This document shows positions 1 through 6,274 of a DNA stretch of 8,259 nt, in pieces. The DNA is from CAYHEQ01 sp964355795. GTDB lineage: Bacteria > Patescibacteriota > JACPGU01. The position numbers and the translations under genes are program-made. The DNA is taken from contig CAYHEQ010000037.1 of assembly GCA_964355795.1 (NCBI GenBank), positions 1-8,259 of the forward strand, written 5' to 3'. The notes under the pieces were generated by a model that saw only the letters and a program-made list of their open reading frames with translations, was not told the DNA's origin and did no database searches. The first letter of the stretch is position 1. Each line of letters opens with the position of its first letter.

Positions 1-71
1 GAGAGGCAGGTATTATTACTAATGAGAGTGTCCTTTTTCAGGGTGGAATTTAGCTCTTTTAATACATTGCC

Positions 72-100
72 ATAATAGCATATTTTGTAAATCTTGTCAA
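72..100 (-). promoter_or_regulatory. Sigma70-type promoter firing out of the left edge
   Basis: On the minus strand the sequence reads TTGACA (95-100), a 17-nt spacer, then TATTAT (72-77), one base from the -10 consensus. Transcription would start near position 65 and run off the left end of the window, so the gene it serves is not visible. The rest of 1-303 holds this promoter, its untranslated leader, an AT-rich spacer with no convincing ORF, and the terminator hairpins of the gene at 304-744. Confidence 0.75.
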
Positions 101-229
101 TGGTTTGTTGGTACATTAAACCCCGAACTGCAATTTAACAGGTTTGGATAGGGCTGGAAAGTGATTAAAAAAGACACCTTTTTTTGGTAAAATAGTTTAA
201 ATTAGCCAAATAAATTATTGCGCGAAATC

Positions 230-260
230 AAAAAAGCGCCAGATGTTATCTAGGCGCTTT
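230..260 (-). terminator. Intrinsic terminator of the 304-744 gene
   Basis: Arms AAAGCGCC (233-240) and GGCGCTTT (253-260) are complementary. Inside them AGAT and ATCT pair further, leaving a small loop and one bulged A. Read on the minus strand, the stem is followed by six T residues (plus-strand A run 230-235), the usual form of a rho-independent terminator. It lies about 45 nt past the stop codon of the gene at 304-744. Confidence 0.8.
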
Positions 261-286
261 GTTGCTCTAAAAAAATTAAAAGCGAG

Positions 287-303
287 AGCGGGCTTCGCCC
301 GCT
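287..303 (-). terminator. GC-rich hairpin abutting the stop codon of the 304-744 gene
   Basis: AGCGGGC (287-293) and GCCCGCT (297-303) form a 7-bp stem with a 3-nt loop, directly next to the TAA stop at 304-306. On the minus strand a broken T-rich tract follows after a few bases (CTCGCTTTTAATTTTTTT). It probably acts with the 230-260 hairpin as a double terminator or as a 3'-end protecting structure. Confidence 0.55.
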
Positions 304-744
304 TTACAGGCCGGATTTCCTGATGACGATCTCCACCGACACGAGATCCTTTCCGGTGGGGAGATCCTTCCGAACGGGGCATCTGCGCAAATGAACTATG
401 AACTCCCTCTTGCAGTTCATAGCTATGAGTAAATCTTTGTGGCAATAGAACTCATGGTGCAGAAGCAGGGTGCTTTTGCCCGATGTCCCTTCCTGCTCCA
501 GCGCTAGAGAAAGGCTGAAACATTGGTTCATGGTCTCGGACGCTTCCATGTGGAGAAGATCCAGTCCTGAACCCCCGCTAAGAGCCTCGACCGATAAGCT
601 TTTCGGCAAGTCAACCACTTGAAGGTTGGCATCAAACTCCCGTTGAAGTTCCCTCATCGTGACTTCCCCCACCCAACCTGAAATGGTAACAGCAAGCACT
701 TCCAAACCTTTCATCTCGGCTCGAACATTCAGAGTGTTCAACAT
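304..744 (-). CDS. Hypothetical protein, 146 aa, monocistronic
   Basis: I do not recognise this protein. It is soluble in appearance, with no signal peptide or membrane segment. Two Cys occur in the C-terminal half near a basic patch (MNCKREFIVHLRRCPVRKD). I chose the ATG at 744 because the purine-rich ribosome site AAGGGGAG lies about 7 nt upstream of it. A GTG six bases earlier (750) would overlap the optimal spacing and gives 148 aa. The gene stands alone: a perfect-consensus promoter lies at 807-835 and two hairpins follow the stop. Its base composition is visibly richer in G and C than the membrane-protein operon at 4129-6183. It shares this layout (own promoter, GGGG-type ribosome site, own terminator) with the unknown genes at 6729 and 7415, but I see no clear sequence similarity among the three. 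Confidence 0.72.
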   Translation of the reverse strand: MLNTLNVRAEMKGLEVLAVTISGWVGEVTMRELQREFDANLQVVDLPKSLSVEALSGGSGLDLLHMEASETMNQCFSLSLALEQEGTSGKSTLLLHHEFYCHKDLLIAMNCKREFIVHLRRCPVRKDLPTGKDLVSVEIVIRKSGL

Positions 745-806
745 GGTCACTCTCCCCTTCCCTCGTATTTGCGCGAATTTTGAAAAAGCGATTCGTGCTA
801 TCTACC

Positions 807-835
807 ATTATACTACAAGAATGTCTTTTTGTCAA
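807..835 (-). promoter_or_regulatory. Perfect-consensus sigma70 promoter of the 304-744 gene
   Basis: The minus strand reads TTGACA (830-835), exactly 17 nt, then TATAAT (807-812). Both hexamers match consensus at all positions. The predicted start near 800 leaves a leader of about 55 nt, in which GCACGAAT and ATTCGCGC can form an imperfect hairpin before the ribosome site. Confidence 0.9.
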
Positions 836-867
836 CAATTTTGCAAATTTGAGCCAAAATCTACTCA

Positions 868-893
868 TATGAGCCTCCTTCCGGAGGCTCATA
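868..893 (-). terminator. Perfect 11-bp hairpin at the end of operon 2
   Basis: TATGAGCCTCC (868-878) and GGAGGCTCATA (883-893) pair without mismatch around a TTCC loop. It lies 41 nt past the stop of the 935-1651 gene and upstream of the promoter at 807-835. The minus-strand 3' side has only a weak T tract (TGAGTAGATTTT), while the plus-strand 3' side is T-rich. It may therefore work in either direction or act mainly as an RNA-stabilising hairpin. Confidence 0.6.
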
Positions 894-934
894 TTCATTT
901 TCATTTTTTATAAATTCACCTAGTCCCTACCCCC

Positions 935-1651
935 CTATTTAAACACCACTGAATCAGCCATCGCCTTAAACATTTCTGGCGTTATCGTATCCCATACTTT
1001 GGAGTCTGGCAGTGGCGGAGCTAGCAACAGGGTTTTGGCGCCACCCTTGGCAAATTTGGCCACGTCCAAAGCATAAACCGAAGAAACAGTGAAATTGGTC
1101 TTTTCTCCCGTGGTCGCCGTTTTACTGCAAGAAAGGCTCATTTCCAAAGCGTTGAGACCGCCCTCGGTTTTGAAGTCGGTAGCCTTGACGCTATCGCATT
1201 TTTGACTACCCCCGGGGATAGTAACGGTATAAGCGTCCAGAGCCATTTTCTTAGCCATGTCGGCAAAGCCTAGTCCCGTCACACTGCTGTTTTTTGTGTT
1301 ATCAGAAATAGCGAGAACCACATTCTCCGCCTTGGCCGTCAGCTTAGTGGTGCGGACGGTAACGAGATTGCTGTTCGTCTCTTCCACCACCAAATCTTTG
1401 GGCAAAGAAACGGTGAAGCCAACGGTATTATTTTTATAAGCTTTCCAATCAGTAGTGTCCACTTTCTTGGCTTCAGCTTCCGCCTTGGCCTTGTCCTCGT
1501 CGGCCTTGTTGAGCTTCTTCTCTATCTCCGTAATCTTCTTGTCAGCGTCAGTCTTCACCTTGTCTATCTTGGCATTAGACGCGTAATAGATTCCGCCCCC
1601 CACGATGATAATGGCGACAAGAGCCACCATGGTTGTCAAAATTCCTTTCAT
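935..1651 (-). CDS. N-anchored coiled-coil protein with PsbP-like domain, 238 aa
   Basis: Residues 5-23 are a single hydrophobic anchor (start MKGILTTMVALVAIIIVGGG) with no lipobox Cys, so the rest is probably outside the membrane. Residues about 27-64 are a Lys/Glu/Ala-rich coiled coil (KKITEIEKKLNKADEDKAKAEAEAK, in part). From residue 68 the line WKAYKNNTVGFTVSLPKDL resembles the W-x-x-Y-x-N-x-x-x-G-F-x-x-x-x-P opening seen in PsbP-like domains of many Patescibacteria proteins; this is a resemblance, not a proven hit. Two Cys (around 152 and 175) could form a disulfide. The ribosome site AGGAGG stands 7 nt before the ATG. It is the last gene of operon 2, 44 nt after the 1696-2661 gene, and a small hairpin (1671-1688) lies in that gap. 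The stop is TAG. Function unknown. Confidence 0.82.
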   Translation of the reverse strand: MKGILTTMVALVAIIIVGGGIYYASNAKIDKVKTDADKKITEIEKKLNKADEDKAKAEAEAKKVDTTDWKAYKNNTVGFTVSLPKDLVVEETNSNLVTVRTTKLTAKAENVVLAISDNTKNSSVTGLGFADMAKKMALDAYTVTIPGGSQKCDSVKATDFKTEGGLNALEMSLSCSKTATTGEKTNFTVSSVYALDVAKFAKGGAKTLLLAPPLPDSKVWDTITPEMFKAMADSVVFK

Positions 1652-1695
1652 ACATTACCTCCTACGAGAAGCGTACGCCCCCATACGCCTTAGTA

Positions 1696-2661
1696 TTATT
1701 CTATTAATTTCGGATAAGAATTGACCTTATCTTGCGCTTGGCGAGCAAAACACTGCTCTCCTTTTTTGTGTTGCCACTGCTTATTGTAATAATCAATATC
1801 AGCGAAATCCGAACGGCTATCAGCCAAAAATCCCGCGCAAAGTTCGTAATCGGTTTTTCCTTTGACCGTATATCTTACCACTTTGGTATCTTCTTCTCGG
1901 AGAGAATAATACGCGCTATCGCCAGAAGATGCTTGGGCAGTAATTTTGTCCAAAGAAGCAGGCAGTTTCTTCCTATCATTGTTCCAATAATAACTCTGGA
2001 CAGCTTGATCAACATTTCTTAATTTGTCCACCGTTGCATCATCTGTTTTGAACTTTCTAGCCAGAGAAGGATTGGAAATGAAAAAGAAAGGCGCGATGAC
2101 CAGAGCCAAGAAAACAGCAGTAAGTCCTAGGCCAAAGACCAGATTGGCCTTGTATTTTTTGCCCTCTATTTCTCTTTTTCTCATATCCCAGAGATAAAAA
2201 CCAAAGACCGCGCTGGCCACAAGTAGCATCGTCAAAGCTTTCAAGAAAAATTTTGTAGCTAAATCATCGCCACCAAGAAAATTGGACAATATCGCTACCA
2301 AATCGCCGAGAATAACCGCCAGTGCCACGAACATAACAATATAGGTTAGCCACTTTCTCGCTCGCGAATCTTCCTTGATACTGCCGGTAAAAAGTAGTTT
2401 GTTAATATAACGCGCGGTCAGCAGATAAACTATACCGGCGATAATGATGGCCGAGATACCGTATTTGACCGCTGATTCGGCCATATAAAAATTGTGATAA
2501 TCAACACTTGAAACGTCCTTAATGAACTTGTCAATGAAGGTAAAGACGATAGCAATCACACCGGAAATAGCAAAAGCCAGAGAAAAAAAAGCCGTCAGAT
2601 ACAAGAAAAAATGTAGCGCCGGACTTTCTTCCTCTCGCAAATTGCCATTAGTTTTTTGCAT
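1696..2661 (-). CDS. DUF5671-like membrane protein with pseudopilin-like C-terminal domain, 321 aa
   Basis: Five membrane segments can be seen at about residues 17-43, 64-83, 104-127, 136-158 and 173-195. The opening ALHFFLYLTAFFSLAFAISG fits the DUF5671 family, which is common in Patescibacteria. From about residue 200 to 321 there is a soluble domain: DKLRNVDQAVQSYYWNNDRK, then LPASLDKI, then a YELCAGF strand. This pattern (helix with a Y-Y pair, LP-x-SL, late Y-x-L-C-A) recalls the globular part of type II/IV pseudopilins, here tethered to a multi-pass anchor. The role is unknown; a part in envelope or pilus-related assembly is inference. No Shine-Dalgarno sequence is visible; the A-rich leader runs straight into the ATG. 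It follows the Mur ligase by 65 nt containing the 8-bp repeats and is probably co-transcribed with it. Confidence 0.82.
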   Translation of the reverse strand: MQKTNGNLREEESPALHFFLYLTAFFSLAFAISGVIAIVFTFIDKFIKDVSSVDYHNFYMAESAVKYGISAIIIAGIVYLLTARYINKLLFTGSIKEDSRARKWLTYIVMFVALAVILGDLVAILSNFLGGDDLATKFFLKALTMLLVASAVFGFYLWDMRKREIEGKKYKANLVFGLGLTAVFLALVIAPFFFISNPSLARKFKTDDATVDKLRNVDQAVQSYYWNNDRKKLPASLDKITAQASSGDSAYYSLREEDTKVVRYTVKGKTDYELCAGFLADSRSDFADIDYYNKQWQHKKGEQCFARQAQDKVNSYPKLIE

Positions 2662-2686
2662 TTTTATTTTTACTATTATTGGTCGC

Positions 2687-2742
2687 TGATTTGCTTACCA
2701 GCTTACTAGCTGATTTGCTTACCAGCTTACCAGCTTACCAGC
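2687..2742 (-). repeat. 8-bp tandem repeat overlapping the Mur ligase stop codon
   Basis: Read on the minus strand, seven 8-bp units follow each other without gaps: GCTGGTAA three times, GCAAATCA, GCTAGTAA, GCTGGTAA, GCAAATCA. The last six units make a 24-bp higher-order repeat present twice with one difference. The stop TAA of the ligase (2727-2729) lies in the second unit, so the last two or three residues are encoded by the repeat and the rest fills the gap before the next gene. Confidence 0.9.
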
Positions 2743-4034
2743 CCCAGCTCCTCTCTCACCACCGTCCGATCATCCCAAGGAAATCTCTTCCCCCCGATAA
2801 CGATAGATTGTTCCGCGCCTTTGCCTGTTATCAAAATTATATCACCCTTTTTGCCCAACGAAAGAGCCTTTTTTATCCCCCCTCGACGGTCTTCGATGAC
2901 AAAGAGGTTTTTGTCCCTTATCTTGCCATTTTTTTCGCAAGCGCAGGCGATATCCTCTAGGATTGGCACAGGATCATCCTCATAAGGATCCACATTGCTG
3001 ACGATAACGATGTCGGCAAGCTTGGCGGAGACTTCTCCCATCTCCGGCCTTTTGGCTTTGTCTCGACCTCCGCCTTCCGCTCCCAGAAGAACAACAATCT
3101 GTCCACCGCCCTCTTTGATCTCGCGAGCAGTTTCAAGCACCTTGGTCATCCCCTCTTTCTCGTGCGCGTAGTCCACAAAAACGCGAAAGTCCTGTCCTTC
3201 GTCTATTTCCTCCATTCGACCCGGAATTACTTTGAGATTTTCCAACCCCTTACTGATAGCGTCATCAGGCACTCCCGCCAAGCGCGCGATGATAATCGCC
3301 GGCAAGGCGTTGGACACATTAAATTGTCCAGTGATGCCAAGATTAAATTGTCTACCCAGAAGACCAAAAGAAACACCGTCTTTTTTGACCTTAATATTTT
3401 CCGCCAAACAATCCGCTCCCTTTTCTATCCCGTAGGTGATTTTTTTATCCGCCGAAAAAGAGAGGAAATAATCCGCGTGCGCGTCATCAGCATTGGCAAT
3501 GATTATTTTTTCGATTTTTTGGCCGTCTATTTTTTTGTGTTTTGAGGACAATTTTTTGAACAATTTTCCCTTGGCTTCCTTATATTTATCAAAGTTGCCC
3601 CCGTGCGCGGACAAATGTTCTGGCGTCAGATTGGTGAAAACCGCGATATCGTAAACAATACCGATATGGCGCGATTGCTTAATGCCCTCAGAAGTCGTCT
3701 CCACCAGACAATAGCGACAGCCGGATCTAGCCATTTGCGCCATCCAGTTTTGAATGGTAAAACGCCCCGGCATGGTCATGTGGTAGGGGTTGAGATATTC
3801 TTTCTCGCCGATTCTAATATTGGCGGTGCTAATTAGTCCAGTCTTAATCCCGCCGGCTGAAAGCGCCGACCAGATGAAATTGATCGCGGAAGTTTTGCCC
3901 TTGGTGCCGGTCACCCCGACCACCACCATCTTGCGGGAAGGCCGACGGTGAATGATTGCCCCACCCCAAGCCCACAGGTAGTAATACCAGGAAAAGATAA
4001 ACCGCGGAACCAATTTTTTTAATAATTTTTTCAC
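2727..4034 (-). CDS. murE: MurE-like Mur ligase (UDP-MurNAc-dipeptide amino acid ligase), 435 aa
   Basis: It adds the third amino acid to UDP-MurNAc-L-Ala-D-Glu with ATP in the cytoplasm. Landmarks from the GTG start: P-loop GVTGTKGKT (40-48), TNLTPEHLSAHG (134-145), the YKEAKGKLF segment with the Lys usually carbamylated (about 155), QFNVSNALPA (about 237-246), IPGRMEEID (270-278), VDYAHEKEGM (287-296), GAEGGGRDKAKRPEMG (318-333) and ITGKGAEQSIVI (402-413). The usual N-terminal uridine-binding domain is largely missing: only about 40 residues precede the P-loop, and they contain an aromatic hydrophobic stretch. The DNPR specificity motif reads NVDPYEDDP, so the amino acid added cannot be predicted. 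An in-frame ATG at 4088 would add 18 residues but lies in the terminator loop at 4073-4103, upstream of the promoter at 4041-4069; the GTG at 4034 sits at the predicted transcript start. Family sure, start moderately so. Confidence 0.9.
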   Translation of the reverse strand: MKKLLKKLVPRFIFSWYYYLWAWGGAIIHRRPSRKMVVVGVTGTKGKTSAINFIWSALSAGGIKTGLISTANIRIGEKEYLNPYHMTMPGRFTIQNWMAQMARSGCRYCLVETTSEGIKQSRHIGIVYDIAVFTNLTPEHLSAHGGNFDKYKEAKGKLFKKLSSKHKKIDGQKIEKIIIANADDAHADYFLSFSADKKITYGIEKGADCLAENIKVKKDGVSFGLLGRQFNLGITGQFNVSNALPAIIIARLAGVPDDAISKGLENLKVIPGRMEEIDEGQDFRVFVDYAHEKEGMTKVLETAREIKEGGGQIVVLLGAEGGGRDKAKRPEMGEVSAKLADIVIVSNVDPYEDDPVPILEDIACACEKNGKIRDKNLFVIEDRRGGIKKALSLGKKGDIILITGKGAEQSIVIGGKRFPWDDRTVVREELGLVSW

Positions 4035-4040
4035 CTCACT

Positions 4041-4069
4041 ATTATACCCTGAAAAAGAGGGCTTTTCAA
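4041..4069 (-). promoter_or_regulatory. Promoter of operon 2, leaderless start likely
   Basis: The minus strand reads TTGAAA (4064-4069), 17 nt, TATAAT (4041-4046). The expected start is about 7 nt later at 4034-4035, exactly where the in-frame GTG codon of the Mur ligase begins. A leaderless or nearly leaderless mRNA is therefore the simplest reading. Confidence 0.8.
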
Positions 4070-4072
4070 TTG

Positions 4073-4103
4073 AAAAAAACTCACCCATATTTCAAGATGA
4101 GTT
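4073..4103 (-). terminator. Intrinsic terminator of operon 1
   Basis: On the minus strand AACTCATC (4103-4096) pairs with GGTGAGTT (4085-4078), including one G-U pair, around a 10-nt loop, and is followed by a T run (plus-strand A run 4073-4079). It lies 26 nt after the stop of the PAP2 gene and just before the promoter at 4041-4069, separating the two operons. Confidence 0.75.
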
Positions 4104-4128
4104 GCTCTTATCGATTTACTTACGAGAT

Positions 4129-4680
4129 CTACTTTAATTTTTTCCTTTTGAATATCTTCTTTGCGATGAATATCCCCAAAAAACCATAGGTTATTCCTAA
4201 AACAATACCAGCCAAAACATCGCTCGGATAGTGCATTCCCATATGTAGACGAGAAAATGCCATGAATAAAACAAAGACGAGAACGACCGGCCAAACCTTT
4301 CTATAAAAATAAGTGAAAACCGTTAGAACAGCCAGCGAACTCGCCATGTGGCTAGAAGGAAAAGAAGAATCTTTGAACATATCGTACCCCATTCCGACTA
4401 TCAACCCGGGATGTTCGATGTACGGACGCACCCTCATGACATAGTCGGCGACAAGATACTTGAATACTCCTTCAGAGATCAGAAAATGCAAGGCTATAGC
4501 TATAATAGCCGAAACAAAAACTACTTTGCCATTCTTCTTGTCCAAGAATAGAGCGATAATACCCAAAACAAGCCACAGGCCAATCAGAAAAGGTATGTAG
4601 CTAATACTGTTCGTAATGGTATCCAAAATCGTTCCATACCCCAAACGATTAAAGAATTGAACAATTAATTCTTCTTTCAT
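4129..4680 (-). CDS. PAP2-family lipid phosphatase, 183 aa
   Basis: A membrane phosphatase of the type 2 phosphatidic acid phosphatase family. Several hydrophobic helices are visible (about 28-46, 53-70, 115-125, 129-143, 155-174). Catalytic motif C2 reads FPSSHMAS (107-114, nucleophile-side His 111) and C3 reads SRLHMGMHYPSD (143-154, His 150 and Asp 154). Motif C1 is only partly kept: VMRVRP ends it at 81-86, but the Lys normally seven residues before the last Arg is Ala, with a Lys four residues further upstream. In this family bacterial members often dephosphorylate undecaprenyl pyrophosphate (BcrC type) or phosphatidyl-glycerophosphate; the neighbouring Mur ligase favours the first, as inference. 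It is the last gene of operon 1. There is no Shine-Dalgarno; the ATG follows an A-rich leader 16 nt after the previous stop. Confidence 0.9.
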   Translation of the reverse strand: MKEELIVQFFNRLGYGTILDTITNSISYIPFLIGLWLVLGIIALFLDKKNGKVVFVSAIIAIALHFLISEGVFKYLVADYVMRVRPYIEHPGLIVGMGYDMFKDSSFPSSHMASSLAVLTVFTYFYRKVWPVVLVFVLFMAFSRLHMGMHYPSDVLAGIVLGITYGFLGIFIAKKIFKRKKLK

Positions 4681-4696
4681 TTATTTTTGTTTATAC

Positions 4697-5209
4697 TTAT
4701 ATGTTTCTGTTAACAAAAAACTTACTTGTCGGAGGATAATGGAGCCAACAATATGTCGCTAGACCGATCCATTCAACAACTATTGCAAGAGTTAAAACAA
4801 TTTCCCCTTGCATCATACCAATTTCAGAATTAGTTATGCCATAGCGCACACCCTTGCTAAAATAAGCCATAATTGTAATAAACACCAAGGAAAACATACC
4901 GCTAATTAACATCGGTGTGCCGATAACATCATATTCTTTTGCCAAAAACGCGCCGACAATAAGAAGCACAGCTGATATCAAAACTACTGACAGAAACGCC
5001 ATCATTTGAGTAGAGATATACACATTGTAATTATAATATAGGAACAAGCCACCCCTATCGCTAAGAGACAAAAATATACGGCTTACTGATAGCACTAAGG
5101 CAACCAAAACAATCGTAGCAATCATTTTAAAAATAACCCTTGGAGTATTGTCTTCTTCCCGAGTATTTTGGGATGCACTGCCCGTTATATTACTTTTTGG
5201 ATTTTCCAT
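4697..5209 (-). CDS. Four-helix membrane protein of unknown function, 170 aa
   Basis: I do not recognise a family. The first 24 residues are polar (Asn/Ser/Thr/Glu rich), followed by four hydrophobic helices at about 25-47, 68-90, 97-117 and 135-155. A short tail NVN-like (KFFVNRNI) ends the protein. The start is supported by AAGGAG 7 nt before the ATG. It sits third in operon 1, between the 127-aa membrane protein and the PAP2 phosphatase, and like its neighbours is AT-rich. Four-helix layout and operon position suggest a partner of the phosphatase or of the envelope machinery, but nothing in the sequence identifies a chemistry. Confidence 0.8.
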   Translation of the reverse strand: MENPKSNITGSASQNTREEDNTPRVIFKMIATIVLVALVLSVSRIFLSLSDRGGLFLYYNYNVYISTQMMAFLSVVLISAVLLIVGAFLAKEYDVIGTPMLISGMFSLVFITIMAYFSKGVRYGITNSEIGMMQGEIVLTLAIVVEWIGLATYCWLHYPPTSKFFVNRNI

Positions 5210-5246
5210 TTTATTCTCCTTGTTTTTTAGTTTATTTTATTGATTA

Positions 5247-5630
5247 TTACTTATTTTGAGGATCACTAGACAAACTCTTGCCAAATTTTACAAAACCAAC
5301 CGTAAGCAACACTGCTACGGCAATTACCAAAACTATCACTCGAACAGTAGGATCGAAACCTGATAATTGAAAAAATACTAAAGCAAATCTTATAACTCCC
5401 GCATATAGAATCGCTTCGGCAATAATCTTATGCTTTAAGGCTAAACCTATAATAATAAGAGCCGTGTCAATAATAATTTTTGCTATTATGCGAGTGCTAT
5501 CTTCTATTGGGAAAACAATGTTAATAATCTGTTGCACCAATATAATTGTCAAAATAAAAAACACTATAGGCAAAACTGCTTCAAGAAAAGTTCTTTCTCT
5601 TTCTTGTATAAACTCCGATTGATTACTCAT
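5247..5630 (-). CDS. Small four-helix membrane protein, PsiE-like in outline, 127 aa
   Basis: Four hydrophobic helices at about residues 16-40, 48-66, 68-90 and 96-114, with a short charged N-terminus (SEFIQERERTF) and a polar C-terminal tail. The sizes and the basic loop between helices 2 and 3 (LKHKIIAEAILYAGVIR) resemble small PsiE/phosphate-starvation-inducible type membrane proteins, but the resemblance is too weak to name it. AAGGAGG stands 5 nt before the ATG, one of the strongest ribosome sites in the window. Second gene of operon 1, 37 nt after the first and 37 nt before the 170-aa membrane protein. Confidence 0.8.
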   Translation of the reverse strand: MSNQSEFIQERERTFLEAVLPIVFFILTIILVQQIINIVFPIEDSTRIIAKIIIDTALIIIGLALKHKIIAEAILYAGVIRFALVFFQLSGFDPTVRVIVLVIAVAVLLTVGFVKFGKSLSSDPQNK

Positions 5631-5667
5631 TTTTTCCTCCTTGCTCCAAAGAGCTTATTGCATAATA

Positions 5668-6183
5668 TTAATTAATATTATAGTCTTTATCCTCATAATT
5701 CATAATGAACCCGCCCGTCGCGCTCTTTGAGCATTCATATATTAAATGACCAATCTTATTCTCGGATGGCAGATAATCGGAAGTAATCATAGCTCCAATA
5801 TTTTGCGTACCGGCAGAAATAGTATAGTAAGTATTTATTGGACAGGACTGGTTCTTGCTGGTGCGGAGAGTTGGTGTACTACTGTTGCTTCTATAACTAT
5901 TATTCGTGAAATTTTTTGATTTTTGATAATCATAGTAATCAAATTTTTTGGCAGTAGTATTTTTCGCTTGAGCAGAAAAAACAATGTAGTTTGTTGACTG
6001 ATCTTTTGATTTGATGTATTCCTTATCGAGCGTTAGGATGATAGGGGGAGCTAGTGTAATATCTCGAGAGATAGTCCTTTCTTGTCCCTTATTATAAAAA
6101 AACAAAATAGCCAATAAAATGGCTACTATAACAACAACTCCAGAAACCAAGGCTATACTTTTATTCTTATCCATTTTTTTCAC
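5668..6183 (-). CDS. N-anchored extracytoplasmic protein of unknown function, 171 aa
   Basis: A single hydrophobic anchor at residues 9-29 follows a Lys-rich start (MKKMDKNKS), giving a typical N-in, C-out topology. The outer part is rich in Asn, Ser, Thr and Tyr, with a repeated aromatic/basic patch (FDYYDYQKSKNF) and two Cys (114 and 151) that could form a disulfide. No family recognised. First gene of operon 1. The ribosome site AAGGAGG (6200-6206) is 16 nt from the GTG at 6183, too far for normal use. A small hairpin between them (CGCA 6194-6197 with TGCG 6183-6186) could bring it close; with it, the ATG at 6174 (168 aa) would be at an effective 10 nt. I keep the longer form, but the start is open. 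Confidence 0.75.
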   Translation of the reverse strand: MKKMDKNKSIALVSGVVVIVAILLAILFFYNKGQERTISRDITLAPPIILTLDKEYIKSKDQSTNYIVFSAQAKNTTAKKFDYYDYQKSKNFTNNSYRSNSSTPTLRTSKNQSCPINTYYTISAGTQNIGAMITSDYLPSENKIGHLIYECSKSATGGFIMNYEDKDYNIN

Positions 6184-6233
6184 GCACTCAAAATGCGAGC
6201 CTCCTTATGTATTTATATTTTGATTTCAGCCTA

Positions 6234-6261
6234 ATTATCCAGTATAAAAAAATAAAGTCAA
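6234..6261 (-). promoter_or_regulatory. Promoter of operon 1
   Basis: The minus strand reads TTGACT (6256-6261), a 16-nt spacer, then GATAAT (6234-6239), each one base from consensus. The start would be near 6227, leaving about 45 nt before the first gene, with AAGGAGG in that leader. Confidence 0.7.
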
Positions 6262-6267
6262 TACTGG
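6239..6267. promoter_or_regulatory. Operator-like inverted repeat across the operon 1 promoter
   Basis: CCAGTAT (6239-6245) and ATACTGG (6261-6267) are perfect inverted arms whose starts are 22 bp apart, two helical turns. They touch the -10 and -35 hexamers of the operon 1 promoter, where a dimeric regulator could block or assist polymerase. As RNA it would be a weak 7-bp hairpin with a 15-nt loop. Confidence 0.5.
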
Positions 6268-6274
6268 TGATAAA

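Noticed and set aside
165..195. A-run and T-run around GACACC as a terminator
   Set aside because: The stem would consist almost only of A-T pairs with no GC core, and no gene ends next to it.
2679..2960. Plus-strand frame over the 8-bp repeats
   Set aside because: It is the reverse of the tandem repeat and the end of the Mur ligase gene, with no start signals.
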